64,000 nt of DNA from G963691885 sp963691885 (GTDB lineage: Bacteria; Pseudomonadota; Alphaproteobacteria; UBA8366; Aestuariispiraceae), in assembly GCA_963691885.1 (NCBI GenBank), contig OY829843.1, positions 868,001 to 932,000 of the forward strand. Reading direction: 5' to 3'. This document shows, piece after piece, positions 36,871-46,044 of the stretch (its first letter is position 1; each line of letters begins with the position of its first letter). A program made the position numbers and the translations under genes. The notes under the pieces are model-generated. The model searched no databases. It had not been told where the DNA came from and saw nothing but the letters and a program-made list of their open reading frames with translations.

Positions 36871-37785
36871 ATGACTTGGTTCGGATCATATCAGCAACGC
36901 CGCGACATCAGACCATCCATCTGGCCCTTTGTTCTGGCCATCGCCTGTGCCGTGGTCCTGACCGCGACGGTGCCGGCGCATGCGGACCTGATCAAGGATA
37001 TCCGGCATGCGATCAACACGGTGCGAACCGAAAACGGCCTGCCGCAACTGACCAGCGATCCAAAACTGGACCGCACAGCCAGGATCGTCGCCCTGACCCA
37101 GGGACATCCAAAAGGGGCACCGGATCTCTGCCATCTGGCCCCTGATGCGGGTTATGCCTGTGGTGGCCTGGCACAATTGAGCGCCGCGGGCGGACCGGGC
37201 AGCGCCGCGTTTATCGCAGCGCTTATCGACAATCCGCAAACATTTTCCATTCTGACCGAACGGCGGTTCGCTTTTTTCGGCGTCAATGTGGCCGCGCAAG
37301 ACAGCGCGCCAAACACGCTCGGTGTCCCGCAGCGACGCCTTGTTATCCTTCTGGGGGACCCGCCCCGCCCGGCAGCCCGCACCTGGCGCAGTGCGGCACT
37401 GAGCGAAGTTAACAGGTTTCGGGCGGCCAATAATTTGCAGCCGCTAAAACTGGCACCACTATTAAATGAAGCGGCACAACGCCATGCCGATGACATGGCC
37501 TATAAAGACTACTTTGGACATGTCGACCCAGACGGAAACGGTCCTGGAAACCGCGCGCAGGCAGCGGGGTTTCAGTTTGAGCGCATTCTGGAAAACCTCG
37601 CTGCGGGGCAGTCGGATGCGAGATCTGCGGTCGAAGGATGGATTAAGAGTCCCCGACACCGGGCCGCGATGCTGGATGATCAAATCACAGAAGCAGGCAT
37701 CGGATACCGTTTTCTATCCAGCGATACGGGGACCAGCAATCACATCCACTATTGGTCAATGACGATGGCCGTGCCGGTGCCCTAA
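36871..37785 (+). CDS. Secreted protein with tandem CAP/SCP domains, the first degenerate
   Basis: A 304-residue secreted protein. A signal peptide (about residues 17-38) has a likely AHA-D cleavage site. The C-terminal half (about 170-300) is a CAP domain: LSEVNRFRAANNLQPLKLAP, LNEAAQRHADDMAYKDYFGHVDPDG, ENLAAGQSDARSAVEGWIKSPRHRAAM (parts quoted). The N-terminal half (about 40-150) begins with a similar helix (IRHAINTVRTENGLPQL ... LDRTARIVALTQGHP) but lacks the His/Glu residues and looks like a decayed copy. CAP proteins are usually secreted; the bacterial role is unknown. It lies 27 nt after mrp. Confidence 0.85.
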   Translation: MTWFGSYQQRRDIRPSIWPFVLAIACAVVLTATVPAHADLIKDIRHAINTVRTENGLPQLTSDPKLDRTARIVALTQGHPKGAPDLCHLAPDAGYACGGLAQLSAAGGPGSAAFIAALIDNPQTFSILTERRFAFFGVNVAAQDSAPNTLGVPQRRLVILLGDPPRPAARTWRSAALSEVNRFRAANNLQPLKLAPLLNEAAQRHADDMAYKDYFGHVDPDGNGPGNRAQAAGFQFERILENLAAGQSDARSAVEGWIKSPRHRAAMLDDQITEAGIGYRFLSSDTGTSNHIHYWSMTMAVPVP

Positions 37786-37854
37786 ACCTTGCAACGCCCT
37801 TCGCCTGCGCTTAAGGGTGGAACGATCAACAGAAAAATATCGGGGGGAGCTTTC

Positions 37855-38613
37855 ATGCGCGCCAATAAAGTTCGCGAAATCTGGGCCGCTGGCGGCGTCG
37901 TTCGAAACGGCTGGGTCGGAATGGACAGCACAATGGCCGCCGAGGGGGCGGCAAGCGCAGGCTGGGACAGTGTCACAATCGATCTGCAGCACGGCTTTTC
38001 AGATGAAGCGACGACGCGGCGCCAGTTTCAGGCGGTATCCGCCTATGATGTCACGCCAATGGCGCGTGTTGCCTGGAATGATCCCGCAAAGATCATGCGT
38101 CTGCTGGACGATGGCTGCTACGGCATCATCTGTCCCATGGTCAACACGGTCGAAGACGCGCAAAACCTGGTAAAATGGAGCAAATTTCCCCCAATGGGTG
38201 AGCGCAGCTATGGCCCCCAACGCGGCCTGCTGTATGGCGGCGCCGATTATGCCCAAAGAGCCAATGAGACGATCGTGAATATGGCTATGATCGAAACACG
38301 AGAAGCCATGGGAAATCTCGAGGGCATTTGCGCCGTTGACGGCATCGACGGGGTCTATGTCGGACCCAGCGACCTGGCGCTGAGCCTGGGTCATCAGCCT
38401 CAGGGCGTACCTGTGGAAAACGAGGTTGTTAATGCAATCGAGGACATCGTCAACCGGGCCCGCGCCGCTGGTGTTGTCGCCGGAATTCATTGCGGTTCAG
38501 CCGAAATGGCGCGGTTCTGGATTGGCAAGGGATTTCAGCTTGTGACCGTTTATACCGACTATGTCGCAATGCTCACCAAAATGCGCGAAAATATCGCCGC
38601 CCTCGAAGGCTGA
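37855..38613 (+). CDS. HpcH/HpaI aldolase family protein
   Basis: A 252-residue class II, metal-dependent pyruvate aldolase-like TIM barrel. It shows the SVTIDLQHG, ARVAWNDPAKIMRLLDDGCYGIICPMVNTVEDA and GIDGVYVGPSDLALSLG patterns; the arginine and metal-binding Glu (AMIETREAM) are present. These enzymes cleave 2-keto-3-deoxy or 4-hydroxy-2-oxo acids; substrate unknown. ATG at 37855 follows GGGGGAG at good spacing, so an upstream extension (to 37789) is rejected. Confidence 0.9.
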   Translation: MRANKVREIWAAGGVVRNGWVGMDSTMAAEGAASAGWDSVTIDLQHGFSDEATTRRQFQAVSAYDVTPMARVAWNDPAKIMRLLDDGCYGIICPMVNTVEDAQNLVKWSKFPPMGERSYGPQRGLLYGGADYAQRANETIVNMAMIETREAMGNLEGICAVDGIDGVYVGPSDLALSLGHQPQGVPVENEVVNAIEDIVNRARAAGVVAGIHCGSAEMARFWIGKGFQLVTVYTDYVAMLTKMRENIAALEG

Positions 38614-38720
38614 CCCTCCCGCAAAAAATCGCTGCGGCATGCTTGCCATCAGGCTCGATCCCTGACACCGTTCTTTCCATCAAAAAAACATTATGACCTT
38701 TGAATATGGGGGGCGGAATT

Positions 38721-39829
38721 ATGGATGTTCGTGCGGCAGTGGCTTTCAAAGCGGGGGAACCGCTTTCCATTGAAACAGTTCAGCTGGAAGGGCCGAGAGC
38801 CGGCGAAGTTCTGGTAGAGGTGAAAGCAACAGGCATCTGCCATACCGACGAATTCACAAAATCGGGCGCGGACCCTGAAGGGATTTTCCCGGCAATTCTG
38901 GGTCATGAAGGGGCCGGTATTGTTGCAGAAGTTGGTCCCGGCGTCACATCCCTGAAACCGGGTGACCATGTAATCCCGCTCTATACACCGGAATGTCGGG
39001 AATGCGAATATTGCCTGAACCCGAAAACAACCTGTGTCAGGCAATCCGCACTACACAGGGGCAGGGCCTGATGCCCGACGGCTCCTCCCGCTTCTCGATC
39101 GATGGGGAAAGCATCTACCACTATATGGGCACATCGACCTTCGCGAATTACACGGTTCTGCCCGAAATCGCGCTGGCCAAGGTACGGCCCGACGCACCGT
39201 TCGAAACGATCTGCTATATCGGTTGTGGTGTCACCACCGGAATTGGGGCGGTGATCAATACGGCCAAGGTTGAGATCGGGTCGAACATCGTTGTGTTCGG
39301 TCTGGGCGGCATTGGCCTGAACGTGATCCAGGGCGCGCGCCTTGCAGGCGCTAACATGATTGTCGGCGTCGACATCAACCCGGACCGCAAAGAAATCGCC
39401 GAGAAATTTGGCATGACCCATTTCGTCAATCCGAAAGAGGTTGAAGGCGACCTCGTCCCCTATCTGGTCGATCTGACCGGCGGTGGTGCTGATTACAGCT
39501 TTGAATGCATTGGCAATGTGAACACCATGCGCCAGGCCCTCGAATGCGCCCATAAGGGTTGGGGTGAGAGCATCATCATCGGGGTTGCTGGCGCTGGCCA
39601 GGAAATTTCCACACGCCCGTTCCAGCTTGTCACCGGGCGGTCCTGGCGTGGCACCGCCTTTGGTGGCGCTCGCGGTCGCACCGATGTACCACAAATCGTG
39701 GATTGGTATATGGATGGCAAGATCGAGATTGACCCGATGATCACCCATACGCTGTCACTGGAGGACATCAATAAGGGTTTTGATCTGATGCATGCGGGCG
39801 AAAGCATCCGTTCCGTGGTTGTTTACTAA
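38721..39829 (+). pseudogene. frmA: S-(hydroxymethyl)glutathione dehydrogenase, class III ADH, disrupted by a 1-bp frameshift
   Basis: Two adjacent frames together encode a complete class III alcohol dehydrogenase, which oxidises the glutathione adduct of formaldehyde. The first frame gives GICHTDEFT, LGHEGAG and the structural zinc segment PECRECEYCLNPKT. It then goes out of frame and hits a stop at 39069-39071. The second frame resumes with NLCQAIRTTQGQGLMPDGS and continues through the Rossmann region VVFGLGGIGLNVIQGARLAG to the normal C-terminus. One missing base in the A-rich run at about 39024-39031 explains everything; with it restored the product is 369 residues, the family norm. ATG 38721 follows GGGCGGA. 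It is either a true inactivation or a sequencing error. fghA follows 16 nt later. Confidence 0.9.
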
Positions 39830-39845
39830 GGTTCGGACATAAATC

Positions 39846-40688
39846 ATGACAGCAGCGACCCTGGACAAGGAATGGGCCAGCTTTGGCGGGCGTCAGCAGC
39901 TTTATACCCATCAGAGCGAAGAAACAGGCACACCGATGACCTTCTCGGTGTATCTGCCGCCGCAATATGATGTGGGTCCTTGTCCGGTGCTCTATTACCT
40001 CAGTGGGCTCACCTGCAATTGGGAAAACGTGACAGCAAAGGGCGGGTTCCAGGGCCCAGCCGCCCGCGAGGGTCTGATCATCATTGCACCAGACACATCA
40101 CCCCGGAGTGACGATGTGCCCAATGAAGATCGATATGACTTTGCCATCGGGGCAGGGTTCTATGTTGATGCAACAGAAACACCCTGGTCGAAAAATTATC
40201 GCATGTATTCCTACATCACCCACGAATTGCCAGCGGTTCTGGCAAAGACTTTGCCCAATGCCGATTTTTCCAGACAGGGTATTTTCGGTCATTCCATGGG
40301 CGGGCACGGGGCGCTTACCATCGCCATGCGCAATCCGTCATCCTATCAGTCGCTTTCCGCTTTTGCGCCGATTGTCGCCCCGATCCAGGTTCCCTGGGGC
40401 CAATATGCCTTGAAGGGATATCTGGGACCGGATCAAAACCGCTGGGCAGATCATGATGCAACCGCGCTCGCAAACGCAGTGGGCTGGGACAGGGACATCC
40501 TTATCGACCAGGGGGACAGCGATGACTTCCTGGAAAAAGAGCTGCGACCCGGCCTCTTCTCAGCGGCCTGCGAGGCAGCGAATATTGACCTGACGCTGCG
40601 GATGCAACCGGGTTACGACCACTCCTACTACTTTATTTCAAGTTTTATGGACGATCATATACGCTGGCATGCCGAGCGATTAAAGTAG
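39846..40688 (+). CDS. fghA: S-formylglutathione hydrolase
   Basis: A 280-residue esterase-D-type alpha/beta hydrolase releasing formate from S-formylglutathione. Features: YYLSGLTCNWENVTAKGGFQ, DTSPRSDDVPNED, nucleophile elbow GHSMGGHGAL, acid in DQGDSDDFLE and the His in GYDHSYYFISSF. It is the second step of glutathione-linked formaldehyde detoxification, and its gene follows the dehydrogenase gene by 16 nt. Length is normal. Confidence 0.96.
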   Translation: MTAATLDKEWASFGGRQQLYTHQSEETGTPMTFSVYLPPQYDVGPCPVLYYLSGLTCNWENVTAKGGFQGPAAREGLIIIAPDTSPRSDDVPNEDRYDFAIGAGFYVDATETPWSKNYRMYSYITHELPAVLAKTLPNADFSRQGIFGHSMGGHGALTIAMRNPSSYQSLSAFAPIVAPIQVPWGQYALKGYLGPDQNRWADHDATALANAVGWDRDILIDQGDSDDFLEKELRPGLFSAACEAANIDLTLRMQPGYDHSYYFISSFMDDHIRWHAERLK

Positions 40689-40830
40689 ACATTTCAGTAT
40701 CTTAACGATCATTTCCTGCGACTGGCTGTAAAAAAATAGCTAAAATACCGTCTAATCGTGAGGACAATCACACCCAAATCGCCTCATTGCTGACATTGTT
40801 ACGACCCTAAATTGAAAAAAGGGTCCAATA

Positions 40831-41631
40831 ATGATGATAGCGTCAAACGCGCGGACGGTTATGGGAGAAGGCCAATCAAAGGGCAAAATCACACAACCTC
40901 CTTTCGGTGGGGACAGTCGGACTGACCTCCTCGAACGCGCCCTGCTCTCCATCACAGAGGGCGTTCTGCTCACCGACAGTGACGGTCAGATCACACTCGA
41001 CACCCTGCCCTTCGAAGTGCGCGATGCCCTCGCCGCCGGGGAAATTCCACGCAATGGACTCGACATCAGCCGCACCAACGGTACCCAGATGCATGTTATT
41101 CGCCAGACCCTGAGCGATGGTGGCGTGATGGTTGTGGTGCGTGACGTAACCAGCCAGCGCCGCGCGGAAGAAGAACTTCAGGCAGCCATTCATACTGATC
41201 CTGTAACCGGCGGTCCCAATCTTCTCGCGGTGCGCCTGCGCGGGGCGGAGGCGTTCCAGGTCTCTCGCCGCTACGGAAATGCTCTATCGGTGATGCGGGT
41301 CGAAATTGAGGACGGTGACAGGTACGAATCCAAAGAGTTGAGCGACGCGGTGCGAAAGCATGTGAACCAGATTTGCCGCCATGCCCTGCGATCCGCCGAT
41401 ATGGTTGCCTGCACGGGACCGACGTCCTTTGTGGTTTTGATGCCGGAAACAGACGCGCCGGGCGCTGCGATCGTCGCAGAACGCCTGATCGACAAGATCC
41501 AGCGCAGCGGTCTGTTGTTTCAGGGCCAATCCGTGGATCCGACCATCACAACAGGTCTAGCGACTTTCGAAAATTCCGTTGCGGAGTTCGAGACCCTGCT
41601 TGAGAAGGCAGAAGCCGATCTGATTAACTGA
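40831..41631 (+). CDS. PAS-like sensor with degenerate GGDEF domain
   Basis: A 266-residue soluble protein. Residues about 30-115 form a PAS-like fold (LLERALLSITEGVLLTDSDGQI ... VVVRDVTSQRRAEEELQAA, parts quoted). A GGDEF-type domain follows: HTDPVTGGPNLLAVRL and LSVMRVEIEDGD. The catalytic signature, expected within RSADMVACTGPTSFVVLMP, reads GPTSF (196-200) instead of GGDEF. Diguanylate cyclase activity is therefore not expected. AAGGG precedes the ATG. It stands alone between fghA and pepN. The role may be sensing or scaffolding in c-di-GMP signalling. Confidence 0.75.
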   Translation: MMIASNARTVMGEGQSKGKITQPPFGGDSRTDLLERALLSITEGVLLTDSDGQITLDTLPFEVRDALAAGEIPRNGLDISRTNGTQMHVIRQTLSDGGVMVVVRDVTSQRRAEEELQAAIHTDPVTGGPNLLAVRLRGAEAFQVSRRYGNALSVMRVEIEDGDRYESKELSDAVRKHVNQICRHALRSADMVACTGPTSFVVLMPETDAPGAAIVAERLIDKIQRSGLLFQGQSVDPTITTGLATFENSVAEFETLLEKAEADLIN

Positions 41632-41745
41632 AAGGCCTTCCACCCCTTCTTTATCAAGGACTCATTCATCGGCGTGTTGAAAGCACCCCGGCCTCAAACT
41701 ACGTTCTGAACATCAGATCTTTTCAGGCTGGGAGCACATTACCCT

Positions 41746-44391
41746 ATGAGAACCGATGAACCGAAGATGATCCGCCTTGCGGACTACACGGCCCCCGACT
41801 ATCGCATTGAAACAGTCGACCTCGAATTTGATCTGGTACCGGATCGCACCCTCGTTCGCGCCCGCCTGAACATCAAACGTGACCCGGCAGGTGAGGCCGG
41901 CCCGATGGTTCTGAATGGTGAAGATCTGGAATTGATTGAAGTCAGCCTGGATGGTGCGCCGCTAGCGCCCAATCGCTATGAACAGGACAAGGTTTCCCTG
42001 ACCCTGCTGGATCCGCCAGAAGAATTTCAACTGGAAACCCTGGTCGCCATAAATCCCGCCGCCAATACCCGCCTGGAAGGTCTCTACAAGACAAAAACAT
42101 TGTTCTGCACGCAATGCGAGGCAGAGGGCTTTCGCCGCATTACATATTTTCAGGATCGGCCAGATGTCATGGCCACCTATCGGGTTAGCCTGAAAGCTGA
42201 CAAGGATACCTGCCCTGTTCTGCTGTCCAACGGCAACAATGTCGAAACTGCGGAACTGGATGACAATCGCCACATGGCTGTGTGGGAAGACCCCTTCCCC
42301 AAACCAGCCTATCTGTTTGCCCTGGTGGCTGGCGATCTGGCAGAGGTCGCCGATAAATTTACAACAAAATCCGGCCGTGAGGTCTCGCTCAAGATATTTG
42401 TGGATCATGGCAACGAGACACGCTGCGACTATGCGATGGATGCCCTCAAGCGGTCGATGGCCTGGGATGAAACGCGGTTTGGCCTGGAATACGATCTGGA
42501 CATCTTCAACATCGTTGCGGTCAACGACTTCAACATGGGCGCGATGGAGAACAAGAGCCTCAACATCTTTAACGCAAAATATGTCTTGGCCGATGCGAAA
42601 ACAGCGACAGATCAGGATTTCGCCAATATCGAGGCCATCGTTGCCCATGAGTATTTTCACAACTGGACCGGCAACAGGGTTACCTGCCGCGACTGGTTTC
42701 AACTGAGCCTGAAGGAAGGCCTCACAGTCTTCAGGGACCAGGAATTTACATCGGATCAAAGATCCCGCCCGGTAAAACGGATTCAGGATGTAAGGAACCT
42801 GCGCGCCCGGCAATTCCCGGAGGATTCCGGCCCCCTGTCGCATCCCATCCGTCCGGACAGCTATATCGAAATCAACAATTTCTATACTGCGACGGTTTAT
42901 GAAAAAGGCGCGGAAGTGATCCGCATGATGCATACCCTGCTCGGCGAAGACGGGTTTCAAAAGGGAATGCGCCTTTATTTCGACCGCCATGATGGTGAGG
43001 CCGTCACCTGCATGGATTTCGTTGCCGCAATGGAAGATGCCAGTGGCGTCGACCTGACCCAGTTCCGGCACTGGTATTCTCAGGCAGGCACACCGGAAAT
43101 CACGGTGAACAGCCGACATGAGCCGGATGAAAACGCGCTCTATCTGACACTTGAACAAAACACACGCCCGACACCAGGCCAGGATCAAAAGGAAGATCTT
43201 CACATCCCTCTCCGGCTTGGCCTGCTTGGCGCAAATGGCGGTGATATCCGGGTTTCGGGAAGTGGCGCCCCTATAGGCGATGATGGTCTTGTTCATCTGA
43301 TCAATCAAAAGACCGAGCTCCGTCTGGAAAATGTGCCGGAGCGCCCGGTGCTCTCTCTCAATCGCGGGTTCTCAAGCCCTGCTCTGATCCGCAGCACCGT
43401 GGAGGAAAGCGATCTCGCCTTTCAGATGGGACATGACAGTGACGCCTTTGCCCGGTGGGAGGCTGGACAGCAACTGGCAACGCGTCTGATGCTGCGCCAG
43501 ATTAACGCCCGTGAATCCGGCGGGACCGCCCCTTCAGAGGAGATATTAATCGGCCTGATACAGGCGATACGCGCCATCGCCGAGGATGCAGAGCTCGACC
43601 CGGCATTCAAGGCACTGGCCTGCACCCTGCCCAGTCAGGAATTCATTGGGGATCAATTGAATATCGTGCCGGTGGAGACAATCCATGCCGTCAGGCAGGG
43701 TTTGCGCTTACAAATCGGCACCGAGCTGCGCGACATCTGGGAAAACCTCTATGATCAGATGCAGGTCGAAGAGCCGTTTGAACCCTCAGCCGCGCAGGCG
43801 GGAAAGCGCGCACTGCGCAACACAGCACTGGCCTATCTTACAGCCGCGGGTGACACAGAGGCGGCCAATCTCGCAAAGCAACACTATGACCGGGCAGATA
43901 ACATGACCGACATGATGGCGGCGCTCGGACTGCTCTGTAACATGGAAAGCAAACTTCGGGATGATGCGCTCACCCATTTCGAAGAGATGTTCGGCGAGAA
44001 TGAATCTGTAATGGATAAGTGGTTTGCACTGCAGGCGATGGCGACCCGCCCTGGAACCCTGTCGGTTGTTCAGGGCCTGTCCCAGCATCGCGCGTTTGAC
44101 ATCCGAAATCCGAACAAAGTGCGGTCCCTTGTGGGCGCCTTTGCCATGGGCAACCCTCTTCATTTCCATGTGCTCGACGGGTCGGGCTATCGGTTCCTGG
44201 CCAACAGCGTGATCGAACTTGATTCCCTTAACCCCCAGGTCGCGGCCCGCTTGCTTGGTCCGCTGGGTACTTGGCGACGGTATAACAGTGAGCGGCAGGC
44301 CCTGATGAAGGCAGAGCTCAACCGGATCATCAATGTGCCGGTCCTCAGCCCCGACAGTTTCGAGATCGCGACCAAGTCGCTTGGCTCGTAA
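41746..44391 (+). CDS. pepN: Aminopeptidase N (M1 family, gluzincin)
   Basis: An 881-residue zinc aminopeptidase that trims N-terminal residues from peptides. The exopeptidase motif GAMEN is at 265-269, and the zinc site is H301-E302-x-x-H305 (HEYFHNW) with the third ligand E324 in LKEGLTVFRDQEF. The length and C-terminal helical domain match the E. coli-type PepN. Start ATG at 41746 follows GGGAG. It is monocistronic as far as can be seen. Confidence 0.97.
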   Translation: MRTDEPKMIRLADYTAPDYRIETVDLEFDLVPDRTLVRARLNIKRDPAGEAGPMVLNGEDLELIEVSLDGAPLAPNRYEQDKVSLTLLDPPEEFQLETLVAINPAANTRLEGLYKTKTLFCTQCEAEGFRRITYFQDRPDVMATYRVSLKADKDTCPVLLSNGNNVETAELDDNRHMAVWEDPFPKPAYLFALVAGDLAEVADKFTTKSGREVSLKIFVDHGNETRCDYAMDALKRSMAWDETRFGLEYDLDIFNIVAVNDFNMGAMENKSLNIFNAKYVLADAKTATDQDFANIEAIVAHEYFHNWTGNRVTCRDWFQLSLKEGLTVFRDQEFTSDQRSRPVKRIQDVRNLRARQFPEDSGPLSHPIRPDSYIEINNFYTATVYEKGAEVIRMMHTLLGEDGFQKGMRLYFDRHDGEAVTCMDFVAAMEDASGVDLTQFRHWYSQAGTPEITVNSRHEPDENALYLTLEQNTRPTPGQDQKEDLHIPLRLGLLGANGGDIRVSGSGAPIGDDGLVHLINQKTELRLENVPERPVLSLNRGFSSPALIRSTVEESDLAFQMGHDSDAFARWEAGQQLATRLMLRQINARESGGTAPSEEILIGLIQAIRAIAEDAELDPAFKALACTLPSQEFIGDQLNIVPVETIHAVRQGLRLQIGTELRDIWENLYDQMQVEEPFEPSAAQAGKRALRNTALAYLTAAGDTEAANLAKQHYDRADNMTDMMAALGLLCNMESKLRDDALTHFEEMFGENESVMDKWFALQAMATRPGTLSVVQGLSQHRAFDIRNPNKVRSLVGAFAMGNPLHFHVLDGSGYRFLANSVIELDSLNPQVAARLLGPLGTWRRYNSERQALMKAELNRIINVPVLSPDSFEIATKSLGS

Positions 44392-44485
44392 CGCCGTGAT
44401 TACAGTTTCGTGAGAGATTGTGCATGGCCGTGAGCCAGATGAGGTATATCTATTCGGTCAGTGAGATCATTCTAAGGACGTGGTA

Positions 44486-45919
44486 ATGGCTGAATTACTG
44501 GAAACCGATATTTGCGTGATTGGGGCAGGCTCCGGCGGGCTATCCGTTGCAGCGGGGGCCAGTCAGATGGGTGCCCGCACCGTCCTGATTGAACGCGGTG
44601 AAATGGGCGGTGACTGCCTGAATACGGGTTGCGTTCCGTCAAAGGCACTGATCGCAGCGGCCCATACCGCGCATTCCTTCCGCGAGGCCGGTCGTTTCGG
44701 TATCAGCGCGGTTGAGCCCACAGTCAAGATGGCCGAAGTGCGCGACCACGTAAAAGGCGTCATCGCAGCCATCGCCCCCATGGACTCGGTGGAGCGGTTC
44801 GAGGGGCTGGGCGTCAATGTGATCCAGGCAAGCGCGCGCTTCAAAGACGCCAACACGATTGAGACGGACACCGGTATAACCATAAAGGCGAAATACATTA
44901 TCGTCGCCACCGGATCACGCGCCATGGTTCCGCCGGTTGAGGGGTTAAGCGAGACACCCTATTTCACCAACGAGACGATTTTCGATATCGGCGAGACTGT
45001 CGAGCACCTTATCGTCATGGGTGGTGGACCTATCGGCATCGAAATGGCCCAGGCCCATCGTCGCCTCGGCGCGAAGGTAACCGTCGTTGAAATGTTCGAG
45101 GTGCTTGGGCGCGACGACAAGGAATGCGCCGGAATCGTGAAAAACCGGTTGCGGCAAGAAGGTCTTGATCTTCGCGAAAACACCAAAGTCATCTCAACCA
45201 AAAAGACGGACGACGGTGTCGCCATTACGGTAGAGAAAGACGGCGAACAGGAAGTCCTGACAGGGTCCCATCTGCTGATCGCAGCAGGTCGCACACCCAA
45301 TATCGAAGACCTCAATCTGGAGGCGGCAGGCATCACCCATACTCGCCGGGGCATTGATGTCGACGCGCATCTGAAAACCAGCAACAAACGCGTCTTTGCC
45401 ATTGGCGATGTGGCCGGTGGTCTGCAGTTCACCCATATGGCGGGGTACCATGCGGGCATCATTATCCGCCAATGTCTGTTCAAAATGTTCTGGGCCAAGG
45501 TTGATACAAAAGCCTTCCCCTGGGTTACCTATACCGATCCGGAACTTGCCCATGTCGGGCTGGGAGAGAAAGAAGCGGTCGAACAGTTGGGGTCAGATGC
45601 GATCACCGTTCTGCGCTGGAGCTTTGCCGAAAATGATCGCGCCCAGGCCGAGCGCGCGACCGACGGCTTGATCAAGGTCATCACCGACAAGAAAGGCCGG
45701 ATCAAAGGCGCCACAATCGCAGGCCCCCATGCTGGCGAGCTGATCATGCCCTGGGTCCAGGCAATCGCCGCCGGTCAGAAGATCGGGGCCATCGCCGGGC
45801 TTGTCTTCCCCTACCCAACCCTTGGCGAGGTTTCAAAGCGGGCAGCAGGCAGCTATTACACGCCGTCCTTGTTCTCGGAAAAAACCCGCAAGATCGTCCG
45901 TTTCCTGCTGCGCTTCTGA
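44486..45919 (+). CDS. Mercuric-reductase-like FAD-dependent pyridine nucleotide disulfide oxidoreductase
   Basis: A 477-residue class I flavoprotein disulfide reductase. Motifs: FAD site CVIGAGSGGLSVAAGASQMG, redox-active C-x4-C in GGDCLNTGCVPSKAL, NAD(P) site IVMGGGPIGIEMAQAHRRLG, and FAD site VFAIGDVAGG. At the dimer interface the sequence is FPYPTLGEVSK in place of the HAHPTxxE of dihydrolipoamide dehydrogenases. The C-terminal vicinal cysteines of true MerA and the N-terminal HMA domain are absent. It is thus a generic MerA-like reductase with unknown substrate. ATG 44486 has AAGGA 7 nt upstream; a GTG at 44480 is less likely. Confidence 0.9.
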   Translation: MAELLETDICVIGAGSGGLSVAAGASQMGARTVLIERGEMGGDCLNTGCVPSKALIAAAHTAHSFREAGRFGISAVEPTVKMAEVRDHVKGVIAAIAPMDSVERFEGLGVNVIQASARFKDANTIETDTGITIKAKYIIVATGSRAMVPPVEGLSETPYFTNETIFDIGETVEHLIVMGGGPIGIEMAQAHRRLGAKVTVVEMFEVLGRDDKECAGIVKNRLRQEGLDLRENTKVISTKKTDDGVAITVEKDGEQEVLTGSHLLIAAGRTPNIEDLNLEAAGITHTRRGIDVDAHLKTSNKRVFAIGDVAGGLQFTHMAGYHAGIIIRQCLFKMFWAKVDTKAFPWVTYTDPELAHVGLGEKEAVEQLGSDAITVLRWSFAENDRAQAERATDGLIKVITDKKGRIKGATIAGPHAGELIMPWVQAIAAGQKIGAIAGLVFPYPTLGEVSKRAAGSYYTPSLFSEKTRKIVRFLLRF

Positions 45920-46044
45920 GATTCATCTCCTAGCACATAGCGGAATTCCGTATCAGATCGAACCTGTCTCTTTCGGCGCGGGAACATAGTGCGTGGGCAC
46001 GAGCTCTGTTACGCTCCCCGAACCGCATGACAGGGGGAGAGCGA

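Noticed and set aside
38993..39829. A separate short alcohol dehydrogenase gene starting at 38993
   Set aside because: Its first residues overlap the zinc loop of the upstream frame out of register; a single indel explains both frames better.
41962..43308. 448-codon minus-strand frame inside pepN
   Set aside because: Antisense shadow of pepN; no motifs.
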